Assembly: GCA_004555405.1 (NCBI GenBank)
Contig: SFIE01000036.1
Location: forward strand, 1-30,167
Direction of reading: 5' to 3'
DNA: 30,167 bases
Origin: Subdoligranulum sp.
Lineage (GTDB): Bacteria; Bacillota; Clostridia; Oscillospirales; Ruminococcaceae
This document shows, piece by piece, positions 15,542 to 22,889 of this stretch. Position 1 is the stretch's first letter, and the number at the start of each line of letters is the position of its first letter. The notes below the pieces were generated by a model that did no database searches, had not been told where the DNA came from, and was given only the letters and a program-made list of their open reading frames with translations. A program made the position numbers and the translations under genes.

Positions 15542-16255
15542 ATGGAAAATGAAAAGCAAAAGCTGGAAGAGTTGATCCATAAAAGCAGCAATATCGTGTT
15601 TTTCGGCGGAGCAGGCGTTTCTACCGAAAGCGGCATACCGGATTTTCGCAGTGTGGACGGGCTGTATCACCAGCAATACAAATACCCGCCTGAGGAAATT
15701 TTGAGCCATACCTTTTTTGAGGAAAAAACCGAAGAATTTTATGATTTTTACCGCAAAAAACTGATCGTGACCGGTGCCAGGCCCAACGCCGCGCATCTGC
15801 GGCTGGCCAAGCTGGAAAAGCAGGGCAAGCTGCGGGCCATCATCACCCAGAACATTGATGGGCTGCACCAGCTGGCAGGCAGCAAAAATGTGCTGGAGCT
15901 GCACGGCAGCACCCTGCGCAATTACTGCACCCGCTGCCACAAGTTTTACGACCAGGCGTTTATTGCAAACAGCACCGGCATCCCCCGCTGCACCTGCGGC
16001 GGCGTGGTAAAGCCGGATGTAGTGCTTTATGAGGAAGCACTGGACAGCACTGTGCTGCAAAAAAGCGTGAACGCTCTGCAGCAGGCCGATCTTTTGATCG
16101 TGGGCGGCACCAGCCTGGCCGTGTATCCGGCTGCCGGGCTTTTGCGCTATTATGCAGGCCGTGAGCTGGTGGTGATCAACAAAACGCCCACCCCCGCCGA
16201 TTCTGCCGCCACGCTGGTGCTGCATATGCCCATTGGGCAGGCCTTGGGCGAATAA
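15542..16255 (+). CDS. cobB: Sir2-family NAD-dependent protein deacylase
   Basis: A 237-residue class U/III-like sirtuin that removes acyl groups from lysines using NAD. Seen: the NAD-binding GGAGVSTESGIPDFRS (22-37), TQNIDGLHQLAG (102-113), the catalytic His in ELHGS (H121), four zinc cysteines C129, C132, C150 and C152 (the second pair as CxC, common in clostridial homologues), KPDVVLYEE (157-165), VGGTSLAVYPAAGL (187-200) and the late INK segment. GGGAGGAAACCGCC precedes the ATG. It is a single-gene unit divergent from nnrD, so two NAD-related genes share a promoter region. Deacetylase versus other deacylase activity cannot be told. Confidence 0.96.
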   Translation: MENEKQKLEELIHKSSNIVFFGGAGVSTESGIPDFRSVDGLYHQQYKYPPEEILSHTFFEEKTEEFYDFYRKKLIVTGARPNAAHLRLAKLEKQGKLRAIITQNIDGLHQLAGSKNVLELHGSTLRNYCTRCHKFYDQAFIANSTGIPRCTCGGVVKPDVVLYEEALDSTVLQKSVNALQQADLLIVGGTSLAVYPAAGLLRYYAGRELVVINKTPTPADSAATLVLHMPIGQALGE

Positions 16256-16270
16256 AATTTTCTAACCGGC

Positions 16271-16324
16271 AAAGCTGCCGCCCCCTGCGAGTGCATTTTT
16301 CGCGGGGCGGCAGCTTTGATTTTT
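16271..16324. terminator. Shared terminator between convergent sirtuin and mntP genes
   Basis: A 14-bp perfect stem AAAGCTGCCGCCCC (16271-16284) with GGGGCGGCAGCTTT (16304-16317) is followed on the plus strand by GATTTTT. On the minus strand a weaker T-rich stretch follows. It sits between the two convergent stop codons. Confidence 0.85.
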
Positions 16325-16334
16325 ACAGGCCGTT

Positions 16335-16913
16335 TTACAGAATCCCCAGCCCTTCCAACAAAATCTTCAAACCGATCAGCACCAGGATCACGCCGCCCGC
16401 CAGGGTGGCTTTTTTCTCATATCGGGTGCCGAACTGGTTGCCCACAAACACGCCGCCCACCGAAATAACAAAGGTGGTAACGCCTATAATGGCAATGGAG
16501 GGCAGAATGGGGTTGCCCGAAAAGGCAAAGGTAACGCCCACGGCCAGTGCATCAATGCTGGTGGCAATGGCCAGCAGCAAAAGCTCTTTCAGGTCCAGCG
16601 GCGGATCACTTTGGGCGGCTTCTTCGGTTTCGCTGCCCTCCTGCAGCGCCTCGAATATCATTTTGCCGCCAATATACGCCAGCAAAACAAAGGCGATCCA
16701 GTGATCCAGCGCCGCCACATGGTCGGCAAAGGCAGTGCCCGCCAACCAGCCGAGAAAAGGCATCAGCGCCTGAAACCCGCCGAAAAACAAGCCGATGATC
16801 AGACAATGGCGGCGATTCACACGCGTCATGGAAAGGCCCTTGCACACCGAAACCGCAAATGCATCCATAGAAAGGCCAACGCCGATCAGAAATGCTTCGA
16901 TAAAATATTCCAT
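16335..16913 (-). CDS. mntP: Manganese efflux pump MntP
   Basis: A 192-residue membrane protein of normal MntP length, six predicted helices in two DUF204-type halves. Each half carries the metal-path aspartate motif: GLSMDAFAVSVCKG near residue 17 and ATSIDALAVGVTFAF near 120. The family exports Mn2+ across the cytoplasmic membrane. Its 5' leader of about 190 bases holds a yybP-ykoY-type manganese riboswitch and a terminator, which fits the role closely. GGGAG precedes the ATG at 16913. It converges on the sirtuin gene. Confidence 0.97.
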   Translation of the reverse strand: MEYFIEAFLIGVGLSMDAFAVSVCKGLSMTRVNRRHCLIIGLFFGGFQALMPFLGWLAGTAFADHVAALDHWIAFVLLAYIGGKMIFEALQEGSETEEAAQSDPPLDLKELLLLAIATSIDALAVGVTFAFSGNPILPSIAIIGVTTFVISVGGVFVGNQFGTRYEKKATLAGGVILVLIGLKILLEGLGIL

Positions 16914-16960
16914 GCTTCATTTCTCCCTGTTTTTCCGCTGCGCCCGGCGCAAATACCGAC

Positions 16961-17018
16961 AAAAAAACTCACGCATACCGAAGAACACTTTCCCCTATGT
17001 TCATCAGTATGCGTGAGT
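16961..17018 (-). terminator. Riboswitch-controlled terminator in the mntP leader
   Basis: Leftward, ACTCACGCATAC (17018-17007) pairs with GTATGCGTGAGT (16978-16967) as a 12-bp stem enclosing a second small helix (GAACA / TGTTC), followed by a run of U residues. It lies between the aptamer and mntP, so it would stop transcription before the gene unless the aptamer prevents folding. Confidence 0.9.
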
Positions 17019-17100
17019 CTCATTTTTTAAGATTTGCCAGGCCGCAGCCAGTATGTTGACAAATCACGCCGGTTCGGCGCAAATTACTCCCTCACAGCGG
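17013..17100 (-). promoter_or_regulatory. yybP-ykoY-type manganese riboswitch aptamer
   Basis: Reading leftward, the leader contains the conserved blocks GAGGGAGTA (about 17093-17085), TTTGTCAACATACTGG (about 17065-17050), CTGGCAAATCTT (about 17042-17031), and TGAGACTC (about 17022-17015), in the order and spacing of the yybP-ykoY class. The closing helix GTGAG (17095-17091) with CTCAC (17017-17013) uses bases that also form the 5' arm of the terminator, so the two folds exclude one another. This predicts an ON switch, with Mn2+ promoting mntP expression, as known for other mntP genes. The assignment is by eye; the gene downstream strongly supports it. Confidence 0.88.
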
Positions 17101-17112
17101 GTATTTCCGAAT

Positions 17113-17141
17113 ATTATACCCGCCGGGAAAGCCTCTGTCAA
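17113..17141 (-). promoter_or_regulatory. Consensus promoter of the mntP transcript
   Basis: Leftward TTGACA (17141-17136) and TATAAT (17118-17113) with a 17-base spacer, a perfect sigma-A consensus. The TGA inside TTGACA is the stop codon of the aminotransferase gene upstream. Confidence 0.92.
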
Positions 17142-18310
17142 GCATTGGGGGCCAAAACGCCGCTTTGTGCAATGGCCTGCACAGCCTCGGCAATTTTTTC
17201 GGGCGGCATCACCAAAGCAAAGCGCACATAGCCCTCGCCCAGCGGGCCAAAGCTGGAGCCCGGCGTGCAGATCACACCGCTTTTTTCCATCAGCGCCATG
17301 CAGAAATCCAGGCTGTTTTTGTAGCCTGCCGGGATCGGCGCCCACACAAACATACTGCCATGGCTGTCGTTCACCGGCCAACCGATGCCCCGCAGCCCGC
17401 CGCACAGGGCATCGCGGCGCTGCTGATACAGCCCGCATTGCTGCTTCACGCTGTCCAAGGGGCCGTTCAAGGCCGCAATGGCGGCATACTGCAGCGGCAG
17501 GAACATACCAAAATCAATTTGGCTGCGAAGCTTTTTCACCGCCGCGATCACATCGGCACGGCCCACCAAAAAGCTGATGCGCGCGCCTGTCACATTAAAG
17601 CTTTTGCTCAGGCTGAAAAATTCCACGCCGATGTCCATTGCGCCGGGCGTGTTGAACAGGCTGTGCCCCTGGTTGCCGTCAAAAATAATATCACTGTAGG
17701 CATTGTCATGGATCAGCAGAATATCATATTTTTTGCAAAACTCCACCAGCTTTGCATACAGCGCAGGCGTGCCCACACTGCCCACAGGATTGGCGGGCAG
17801 GCTGGCGATCATGTATTTGGCCTTTTGCGCCACTTCGGGCGGAATATCATCGGGGTTCGGCAGAAAGCCGTTTTCTTTGGAAAGCGGATAATACCACGGC
17901 TTGGCACCGCCCAGCAGGCTGCCTGCAATAAACACCGGATAGCAGGGCGTGGGCAGCAGTACGGTATCCCCCTCGTTGCACAGCGCCATGCCGATATGGC
18001 CCATGCCCTCCTGGCTGCCGTAGCAGCTCATCACCTGCTCGGGCCGGATCTCCACACCAAAGCGGCGCTTGTAATAGCCGCACACCGCCTGCAAAAGCTC
18101 GGGCAGATCGCGCAGGCTGTACTTCCAGTTTTCGGGGTCTTCTGCGGCATCGATCAGGGCTTTTTTGATATGCTCCTGCGGTGTAAAATCCGGTGTGCCG
18201 ATGGAAAAATTATAGATCTTTTTCCCTTGAGCCAGCAGTTCGTTTTTTCGGTCGTTCAGCGAAGCGAAAATTTCATCGCCGAAAAGCTCCAATCGTTTGG
18301 AAAATTCCAT
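17138..18310 (-). CDS. Class I/II PLP-dependent aminotransferase (LL-diaminopimelate/aspartate type)
   Basis: A 390-residue fold-type I aminotransferase. PLP-site features are visible: YGSQEGMGHIGMAL (about 97-110), PTPCYPVF (120-127), the ANPVG motif with N174, HDNAY with D202 and Y205 contacting the cofactor, and SLSKSFNVTGARISFLVGR with the Schiff-base lysine K236 and its phosphate-binding arginine. The C-terminal FVWAPIP and GYVRFALVMP segments fit substrate-carboxylate binding. The overall pattern is closest to DapL/DapC-like and alanine/aspartate enzymes, but substrate cannot be fixed. Start at 18310 follows AAAGGGG. It is a lone gene with a TATAAT at 18427-18422 upstream. Its stop codon lies inside the mntP promoter. 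Confidence 0.9.
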   Translation of the reverse strand: MEFSKRLELFGDEIFASLNDRKNELLAQGKKIYNFSIGTPDFTPQEHIKKALIDAAEDPENWKYSLRDLPELLQAVCGYYKRRFGVEIRPEQVMSCYGSQEGMGHIGMALCNEGDTVLLPTPCYPVFIAGSLLGGAKPWYYPLSKENGFLPNPDDIPPEVAQKAKYMIASLPANPVGSVGTPALYAKLVEFCKKYDILLIHDNAYSDIIFDGNQGHSLFNTPGAMDIGVEFFSLSKSFNVTGARISFLVGRADVIAAVKKLRSQIDFGMFLPLQYAAIAALNGPLDSVKQQCGLYQQRRDALCGGLRGIGWPVNDSHGSMFVWAPIPAGYKNSLDFCMALMEKSGVICTPGSSFGPLGEGYVRFALVMPPEKIAEAVQAIAQSGVLAPNA

Positions 18311-18681
18311 GATCGTTTCAACCCCTTTTTGATTTGATAACAGCGGATCAGCCCTGCCCGAAAAAGCCGCCTAACGGTGTGCGGGTTCGGCCTTTGGGCG
18401 GCGGCGACAGTCTTTGGATTTATTATAGCACACGCAAAATCAAAATTCCATTGCCATTGATATAAATAAATCAAGGTCTTCTAAGAAATACCGATGCCCC
18501 GGGCTGCACCGAAATGCAAGGCCGGGGCATCTTTTCTGCAAGAGCCGTGCGGCCCTTTCGCCTTAAAGCAACACCGCATAATTCTAAGTGCCGATGCAGC
18601 GAGCGAGAGGTGCAAGCTGCTAAGCAAAAAGCGCAGATAATACTTTGTGTATTATCGAGCATTTTTGCAACCGGGGTTGCC
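18311..18681. other. Gene-free region with several hairpins
   Basis: No convincing gene in 371 bases. It holds a TATAAT (18427-18422, minus) for the aminotransferase, with a poor -35, and an AT-rich inverted repeat TTGAT-N8-ATCAA (18457-18474) upstream of it. A GATGCCCCGG/CCGGGGCATC hairpin (18493-18531) is followed by TTTTCT on the plus strand. A GATAATAC/GTATTATC hairpin near 18633-18655 lies just after the peptidoglycan-binding gene and may serve as its terminator. The 63-codon ORF on the minus strand here lacks a ribosome site and is probably spurious. Confidence 0.55.
18493..18531 (+). terminator. Terminator-like hairpin pointing rightward
   Basis: A 10-bp perfect stem with a 19-base interior followed by TTTTCT on the plus strand. 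No plus-strand gene lies upstream, so it may be a bidirectional terminator or the end of an unannotated plus-strand RNA. Confidence 0.5.
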
Positions 18682-19368
18682 TCAATCCTTCACCGTGCCG
18701 GTGCGGCCAATGCCCACGCTGGCGGCCGTGAGCTTTTTCCAGCTGTTGCAGCCGCAAATGCCGTCGGCCGTAAGGCCCACGCCGCGCTGCCATGCCATAA
18801 GGGCATTTTTGGTGCGGGGGCCGAACTTGCCGTCCGGCGAGCCGCACACATAGCCCAACGCGTTGAGGGCATCCTGCATCACCAGCACATAGGTGCTCAC
18901 GCTGCCCACGCGGCAGGTGGGGTATCCGGCGGTGGTGCCCTTGCAGGCTGGGGTGCCGTAGCGCCTGTCAAAATGCACCCAGGTGGGGGTCATGCTCAGC
19001 GGCTCCACATAGCCCCATGCGCCGGTGTTTTTGGCGGTAGTCCAAATTTTCTTTCGCACCGCCGCGCTGGTGTTTTGCCCCACATCAAACGATACGCCTG
19101 CATAGTGCTGGCTGGCGGTGCCGTGGCCGCCCTCCCAGATGCGCTTAAAGGCATAGCCCACATAAATGCCGCTGCCATAGCTGCGCCGGGTGAGATTCCA
19201 CGCTTCCATGGCGCGCACGGTGGTCCACAGCACATCCGAGGCACTGCTGCCGCGAAATTCGCGCACACGCAGGGTGCTGCCGTAGCTGTAGGGCATTGGG
19301 TCGCTTTCGCGCAGCGTATAGCGATACATCCGGTTGGTGTAATTGTCGTAAACAAACACGGTTGCCAT
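18682..19368 (-). CDS. M15-like peptidase domain with C-terminal peptidoglycan-binding domain
   Basis: A 228-residue protein. Residues about 60-140 resemble the M15 D,D- or L,D-peptidase fold: the zinc-ligand pattern HYAGVSFDVG supplies H88 and D95, and WVHFDRRYG supplies H132. The acidic catalytic residue normally three positions before the last histidine is Thr129 here, so activity is doubtful. Residues about 155-215 are a PG_binding_1 domain (VLVMQDALNALGYVCGSPDG, then LTADGICGCNSWKKL). No signal peptide is visible. The ATG at 19368 is fixed by AGGAGG; a longer reading to 19725 overlaps the upstream gene and has no site. It follows the SleC-like gene by 32 bases, so the two are likely co-expressed and act on the same wall or cortex. 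Confidence 0.82.
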   Translation of the reverse strand: MATVFVYDNYTNRMYRYTLRESDPMPYSYGSTLRVREFRGSSASDVLWTTVRAMEAWNLTRRSYGSGIYVGYAFKRIWEGGHGTASQHYAGVSFDVGQNTSAAVRKKIWTTAKNTGAWGYVEPLSMTPTWVHFDRRYGTPACKGTTAGYPTCRVGSVSTYVLVMQDALNALGYVCGSPDGKFGPRTKNALMAWQRGVGLTADGICGCNSWKKLTAASVGIGRTGTVKD

Positions 19369-19400
19369 AGCGTTCCTCCTTACACAGCGCAGAAAAAGCG

Positions 19401-21701
19401 TTACTTTTCGTTCAGCCAAAGGGAAACGCTTTGCTCCAGCGTTTCCCAGCTGGCACGGTCGGCTGTGCCCGTTTCGGGCAGCTCCGCAAATTGCTGGAAC
19501 GCCGCCATGCTTTTTTCGGTTTCGGGGGTATACTCCTCTCCGGCCCCGGCTTCGGGAATGCTGGCGATCCAGAACGCTGCAATATCCAGCAGCCGCCGCA
19601 AATAGCGCACCGCAGGGCCGCTTGCGCCGGGCCCCAGCGTTTTGCCGGGCCACGCGGCACTGCCCAGCAGCCGGGGCTCGGCGGGCACACGCAGGCGGCG
19701 GGCCTGCTGCCAGATGCTGTTCCATGTGGTGCGGCCCACCACGCCGTCCACCGTGAGATCATTGATGCGCTGCCATGCCTTTACAGCGGTCGTGGTGCGG
19801 CTGCCGAAAATGCCGTCCACCGCAACAGGGCTCAGGCCGCTGTAGTAGGTGCCCAGAAGATACAAATAATATTGCAGCTCCCGCACGGCGGTGCCGGTGC
19901 TGCCCTCCCGCAGGGTTCCCGGAAAATCCCCCGGCTTTTCGTTGGGGCCCAGCAGGTTGTTGGCCACAGCCAGAAACACCGTGTACAATTTGTTCCATGT
20001 TTGCAGGCCCACCACACCGTCGGCGGTAAGGGAAAAATAATCCTGAAAGCTTAACACCGCCTGCCTTGTGGCACTGCCGAAAACGCCATCCACGCTCACG
20101 CCCTCCAGCGCGATATAATTGTCGGCCGCCACCCGCAGCCAAAACTGCACCTGCCGCACTGCCACCCCCTCGCTGCCCAGCCGCAGCGGCGTGCCGGGAT
20201 AGCTGTTGTTGTTCAAATCGCCTTCCATATTCTGATACACCCCGTAGATCGCCTGCCAGGTAGCCTTGCCTACCACGCCGTCGCTCACAAGGCCGTAGGC
20301 GCTTTGAAAGGCCTTTACCGCACGGGTGGTGGCAGCACCGAACACACCGTCCACGGTTACGGCGGGAATGCGGGCATCAAACTGCGCCAGCACATTCAGC
20401 CAGAATTGCACCTGCTCCACAGGCACACCGGTGCTTCCCTCACGCAGCACGGCCCCGCCCCAGGAGCCGCCGCTCACGCTGCTGTCGCTCGGCTCGCCCT
20501 CGCTGGCCAGTTCGGCCAGCTTTTTCACGCTGGCGTAGATCAGGCTGATCTTATACCAGGTGGCGCGGCCCACCACGCCGTCCGCCGTCAGGCCAAATTG
20601 ACGCTGAAAACGCTTTACGGTTTGCTGCATGGCTGCACCGAACACACCATCCACCGCCAGTGTGCCAAAGCTGGGGTAATCCTTGGCAATGCGGTTCAGC
20701 TGCCGCTGCAAAATGGCCACATTCGTGCCGCTGTCCCCCACCCGCAGGCTGCTGCCGGGATAGCTTTGCTGCACGGCGGCAATATTTTGCGTGCGGCGGA
20801 TAGCAATATCCGAGCCGTAGTAATGGCGCAGGATCTGCAGCGGGCTGTATCCGCTGTTGGCCAGCTCCACCGTGCCCCACTGCTTCATGCCGGGGCAGCT
20901 CACGCTTTTTCCGTCGCAATATTCGGTGTAATAGGGCTCGGCGTTGCCGCCCTTTTGCACATAGGTGTTGAAAATTTCGCTTGTCAGGCGCTCCATCACC
21001 TCGAATATCGTGCGTTTGTATACAAAATACTGGTCATAGCTTGTGGAATTGGTGATGTCAAAATCATAGCCGCGGCTACGGTACCACTCGGTGTAAATGC
21101 GGTTCAGCGCCAGACTGATCTGTGCGTGTATGTTGGCCCGCAGCGCATTTTCGGGCCATGTGGGATACACCTCGCTGCTGGCCACATTTGCAATATAGTG
21201 CTGGAAACTCACGGTAACATTTCGCGCCGAAGCCGCCGGGCGGCCCAGATGCACCGTGATGGTTTCGGGTATCACCACCTGCCGCAGGATCATGGACTGA
21301 GTGCAGGCGGATTCCGGGGCCGGGCCGCTGCCGCCGCTGCCTTCAAACAGCGGAGCGCGCGGGGCTGTGGGCACCTGCGGGTTTTCGCTGCTGCCGGGCA
21401 GCATTTCCAGCTGCGCCAGCGTGGTTTGCCCATCGAAGACCTGAATATCATTTAGTTCCAGCCCCAGCCAGCCGGGCTTGCTGGCCTGCAGCCTGCACAG
21501 TGCATACGGGCGCACGGCGGAGTGCTGGTTCAGCGAATACGATCGATCCGGCGCTTCCACCCGAATATCCGGTGCGTTTCCCTGCGCATCGGTTTGAAAG
21601 GTGGTGCTGAAATTTTGCCCGCTCACGGTAACATCCACAAACCCAAGCGGCGCTGCCAATCGGCTGGTAAAGCTTTGCACGCGTAAAATGCCGCTGCTCA
21701 T
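19401..21701 (-). CDS. SleC-like SpoIID/LytB protein with five peptidoglycan-binding domains
   Basis: A 766-residue protein. Residues 1-105 form a beta-rich N-terminal domain (FVDVTVSGQNFSTTFQTDAQ), like the prosegment of SleC spore-cortex enzymes. Residues about 145-300 are a SpoIID/LytB domain: VASSEVYPTWPENALRAN carries the glutamate (E177) equivalent to the SpoIID lytic-transglycosylase catalytic residue, and GMKQWGTVELANSGYSPLQI with LRHYYG is the domain's C-terminal signature. Five PG_binding_1 repeats follow at about 318-386, 418-487, 506-573, 596-664 and 688-756, the first four with VDGVFG or VDGIFG plus DGVVG signatures and the last degenerate. No signal peptide is visible. Start at 21701 is set by AAGGAG. 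A cortex-lytic or wall-remodelling role is inferred from family resemblance. Confidence 0.87.
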   Translation of the reverse strand: MSSGILRVQSFTSRLAAPLGFVDVTVSGQNFSTTFQTDAQGNAPDIRVEAPDRSYSLNQHSAVRPYALCRLQASKPGWLGLELNDIQVFDGQTTLAQLEMLPGSSENPQVPTAPRAPLFEGSGGSGPAPESACTQSMILRQVVIPETITVHLGRPAASARNVTVSFQHYIANVASSEVYPTWPENALRANIHAQISLALNRIYTEWYRSRGYDFDITNSTSYDQYFVYKRTIFEVMERLTSEIFNTYVQKGGNAEPYYTEYCDGKSVSCPGMKQWGTVELANSGYSPLQILRHYYGSDIAIRRTQNIAAVQQSYPGSSLRVGDSGTNVAILQRQLNRIAKDYPSFGTLAVDGVFGAAMQQTVKRFQRQFGLTADGVVGRATWYKISLIYASVKKLAELASEGEPSDSSVSGGSWGGAVLREGSTGVPVEQVQFWLNVLAQFDARIPAVTVDGVFGAATTRAVKAFQSAYGLVSDGVVGKATWQAIYGVYQNMEGDLNNNSYPGTPLRLGSEGVAVRQVQFWLRVAADNYIALEGVSVDGVFGSATRQAVLSFQDYFSLTADGVVGLQTWNKLYTVFLAVANNLLGPNEKPGDFPGTLREGSTGTAVRELQYYLYLLGTYYSGLSPVAVDGIFGSRTTTAVKAWQRINDLTVDGVVGRTTWNSIWQQARRLRVPAEPRLLGSAAWPGKTLGPGASGPAVRYLRRLLDIAAFWIASIPEAGAGEEYTPETEKSMAAFQQFAELPETGTADRASWETLEQSVSLWLNEK

Positions 21702-21862
21702 AAGGCAAATCTCCTTTCCTGCCCGGCAGCACACTGCCGCCGTTTTGCCAGACTATGCAGGCAGGCAAAAAGAGGTGCCGCCCCGGCACTATGCACAAAG
21801 AAACCAATGGGGGTGTGTTTGAGAGTAGTGTAATTCTTTATAACCTTCAGTCACAAGAAAAC

Positions 21863-21900
21863 AAAAAAGCCGCCAAACCGTTTTGTAACGATTTGGCGGC
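21863..21900 (-). terminator. Terminator after tRNA-Thr
   Basis: GCCGCCAAA-C-CGTT (21869-21882) pairs with AACG-A-TTTGGCGGC (21887-21900), one mismatch and a 4-base loop, followed on the minus strand by six U residues. T residues on the other side allow action in both directions. Confidence 0.9.
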
Positions 21901-21907
21901 TTTTATT

Positions 21908-21983
21908 TGGAGCCAGTTGACGGACTCGAACCCCCGACCTGCTGATTACAAATCAGCTGCACTACCAACTGTGCTAAACTGGC
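21908..21983 (-). tRNA. trnT: tRNA-Thr (anticodon TGT)
   Basis: A 76-nt cloverleaf read leftward: acceptor stem GCCAGTT/AACTGGC, D arm with AGCACAGTTGGTAGTGC, anticodon stem GCTGA/TCAGC with loop TTTGTAA giving TGT, T arm GGGGGTTCGAGTCC, and an encoded CCA at 21910-21908. The anticodon reads ACA and ACG codons. It is transcribed from its own promoter whose -35 overlaps the rsmA stop codon. Confidence 0.97.
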
Positions 21984-21992
21984 AATAGGGTC

Positions 21993-22021
21993 ATTATACT
22001 GCGTTTTCTTCGTTTTGTCAA
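21993..22021 (-). promoter_or_regulatory. Consensus promoter of tRNA-Thr
   Basis: Leftward TTGACA (22021-22016) and TATAAT (21998-21993), 17-base spacer, ending about 10 bases before the tRNA. The rsmA stop codon TGA lies within TTGACA. Confidence 0.92.
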
Positions 22022-22878
22022 TGCCTTTCGGCAAGGGCTTTCTGCAGGCGGGCAAAATCCTCCAGGCTAAGCTGCTCGGGGCGGGCTTTTTCGCTTATGC
22101 CCGCAGCGGCCAGTGCTTCCATCACTTTGGCCTTGGGCAGGCAAAGCCCTGCCGCAATGCTGTTGGCGGCCGTTTTGCGGCGCTGGCAGAAGGCTGCGCG
22201 CACCAAGGCAAAATAACCGGCTTCGTCCTGCACGGGCTGCATGGCCCCCTGCCCTAAAGTAAGGCGGATCACGGCGCTGGTCACCTTGGGGGCGGGGAAA
22301 AAGCTGCCGGGCTGCACGCTGAACAGCAGCTCGGGCTTGGCATAATAGGCCACCGCACAGCTGATGGCACCGGCCTCACGGGTGCCGGGCTGGGCCGTGA
22401 TGCGCTGTGCAGCCTCTTTTTGCACCATCACGGTAATATTTTCCACCGGCAGATGTGCTTCGAGCAGGCGCATTAAAATGGGGCTGGTGATATAATAGGG
22501 CAGATTGGCGCACACAGCCACCTTCATGCCCGGAAACTCGCGTGCGATCAAGGCGGAGATATCGCATTTCAGCGCATCCTCCAGAATGACCTTTACATTG
22601 TCAAACTCGGCCAGCGTTTCTTCCAGAATGGGCGGCAGGCGCTTGTCTACTTCCAGCGCCACCACTTTTTTTGCACGCAGGGCCAGCTCTTTGGTGAGCA
22701 CGCCGATGCCGGGGCCAATTTCCAGCACGCCCCAATCCGGCCCTGCCCCGCAAGCCTCGGCCATGCGGGGCGGAATGCCGGCATTCACGATAAAGTTTTG
22801 TCCAAACCCTTTGGAGGTTGCAAAATCATAGCGGGCGCAGATGTCGCGCACAGTGGCAAGATCGGTCAGATTCGGCAT
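22018..22878 (-). CDS. rsmA: 16S rRNA dimethyladenosine transferase
   Basis: A 286-residue KsgA/RsmA methyltransferase that dimethylates two adjacent adenosines near the 3' end of 16S rRNA during small-subunit assembly. Seen: the opening FATSKGFGQNFIVN, the SAM-binding EIGPGIGVLT (53-62), ALEVDKRL (74-81), EDALKCDI (100-107) and the catalytic NLPYYITSPI (125-134). The C-terminal small domain ends normally. AGGAGG precedes the ATG at 22878. It is the last gene of the ftsE-headed cluster, 11 bases after the S41-like gene. Confidence 0.97.
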   Translation of the reverse strand: MPNLTDLATVRDICARYDFATSKGFGQNFIVNAGIPPRMAEACGAGPDWGVLEIGPGIGVLTKELALRAKKVVALEVDKRLPPILEETLAEFDNVKVILEDALKCDISALIAREFPGMKVAVCANLPYYITSPILMRLLEAHLPVENITVMVQKEAAQRITAQPGTREAGAISCAVAYYAKPELLFSVQPGSFFPAPKVTSAVIRLTLGQGAMQPVQDEAGYFALVRAAFCQRRKTAANSIAAGLCLPKAKVMEALAAAGISEKARPEQLSLEDFARLQKALAERH

Positions 22879-22889
22879 GGTTCCTCCTG

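Noticed and set aside
18471..18662. 63-codon minus-strand ORF in the hairpin-rich intergenic region
   Set aside because: No ribosome site, unusual composition, and it overlaps two hairpins; more likely a chance frame in a non-coding element.
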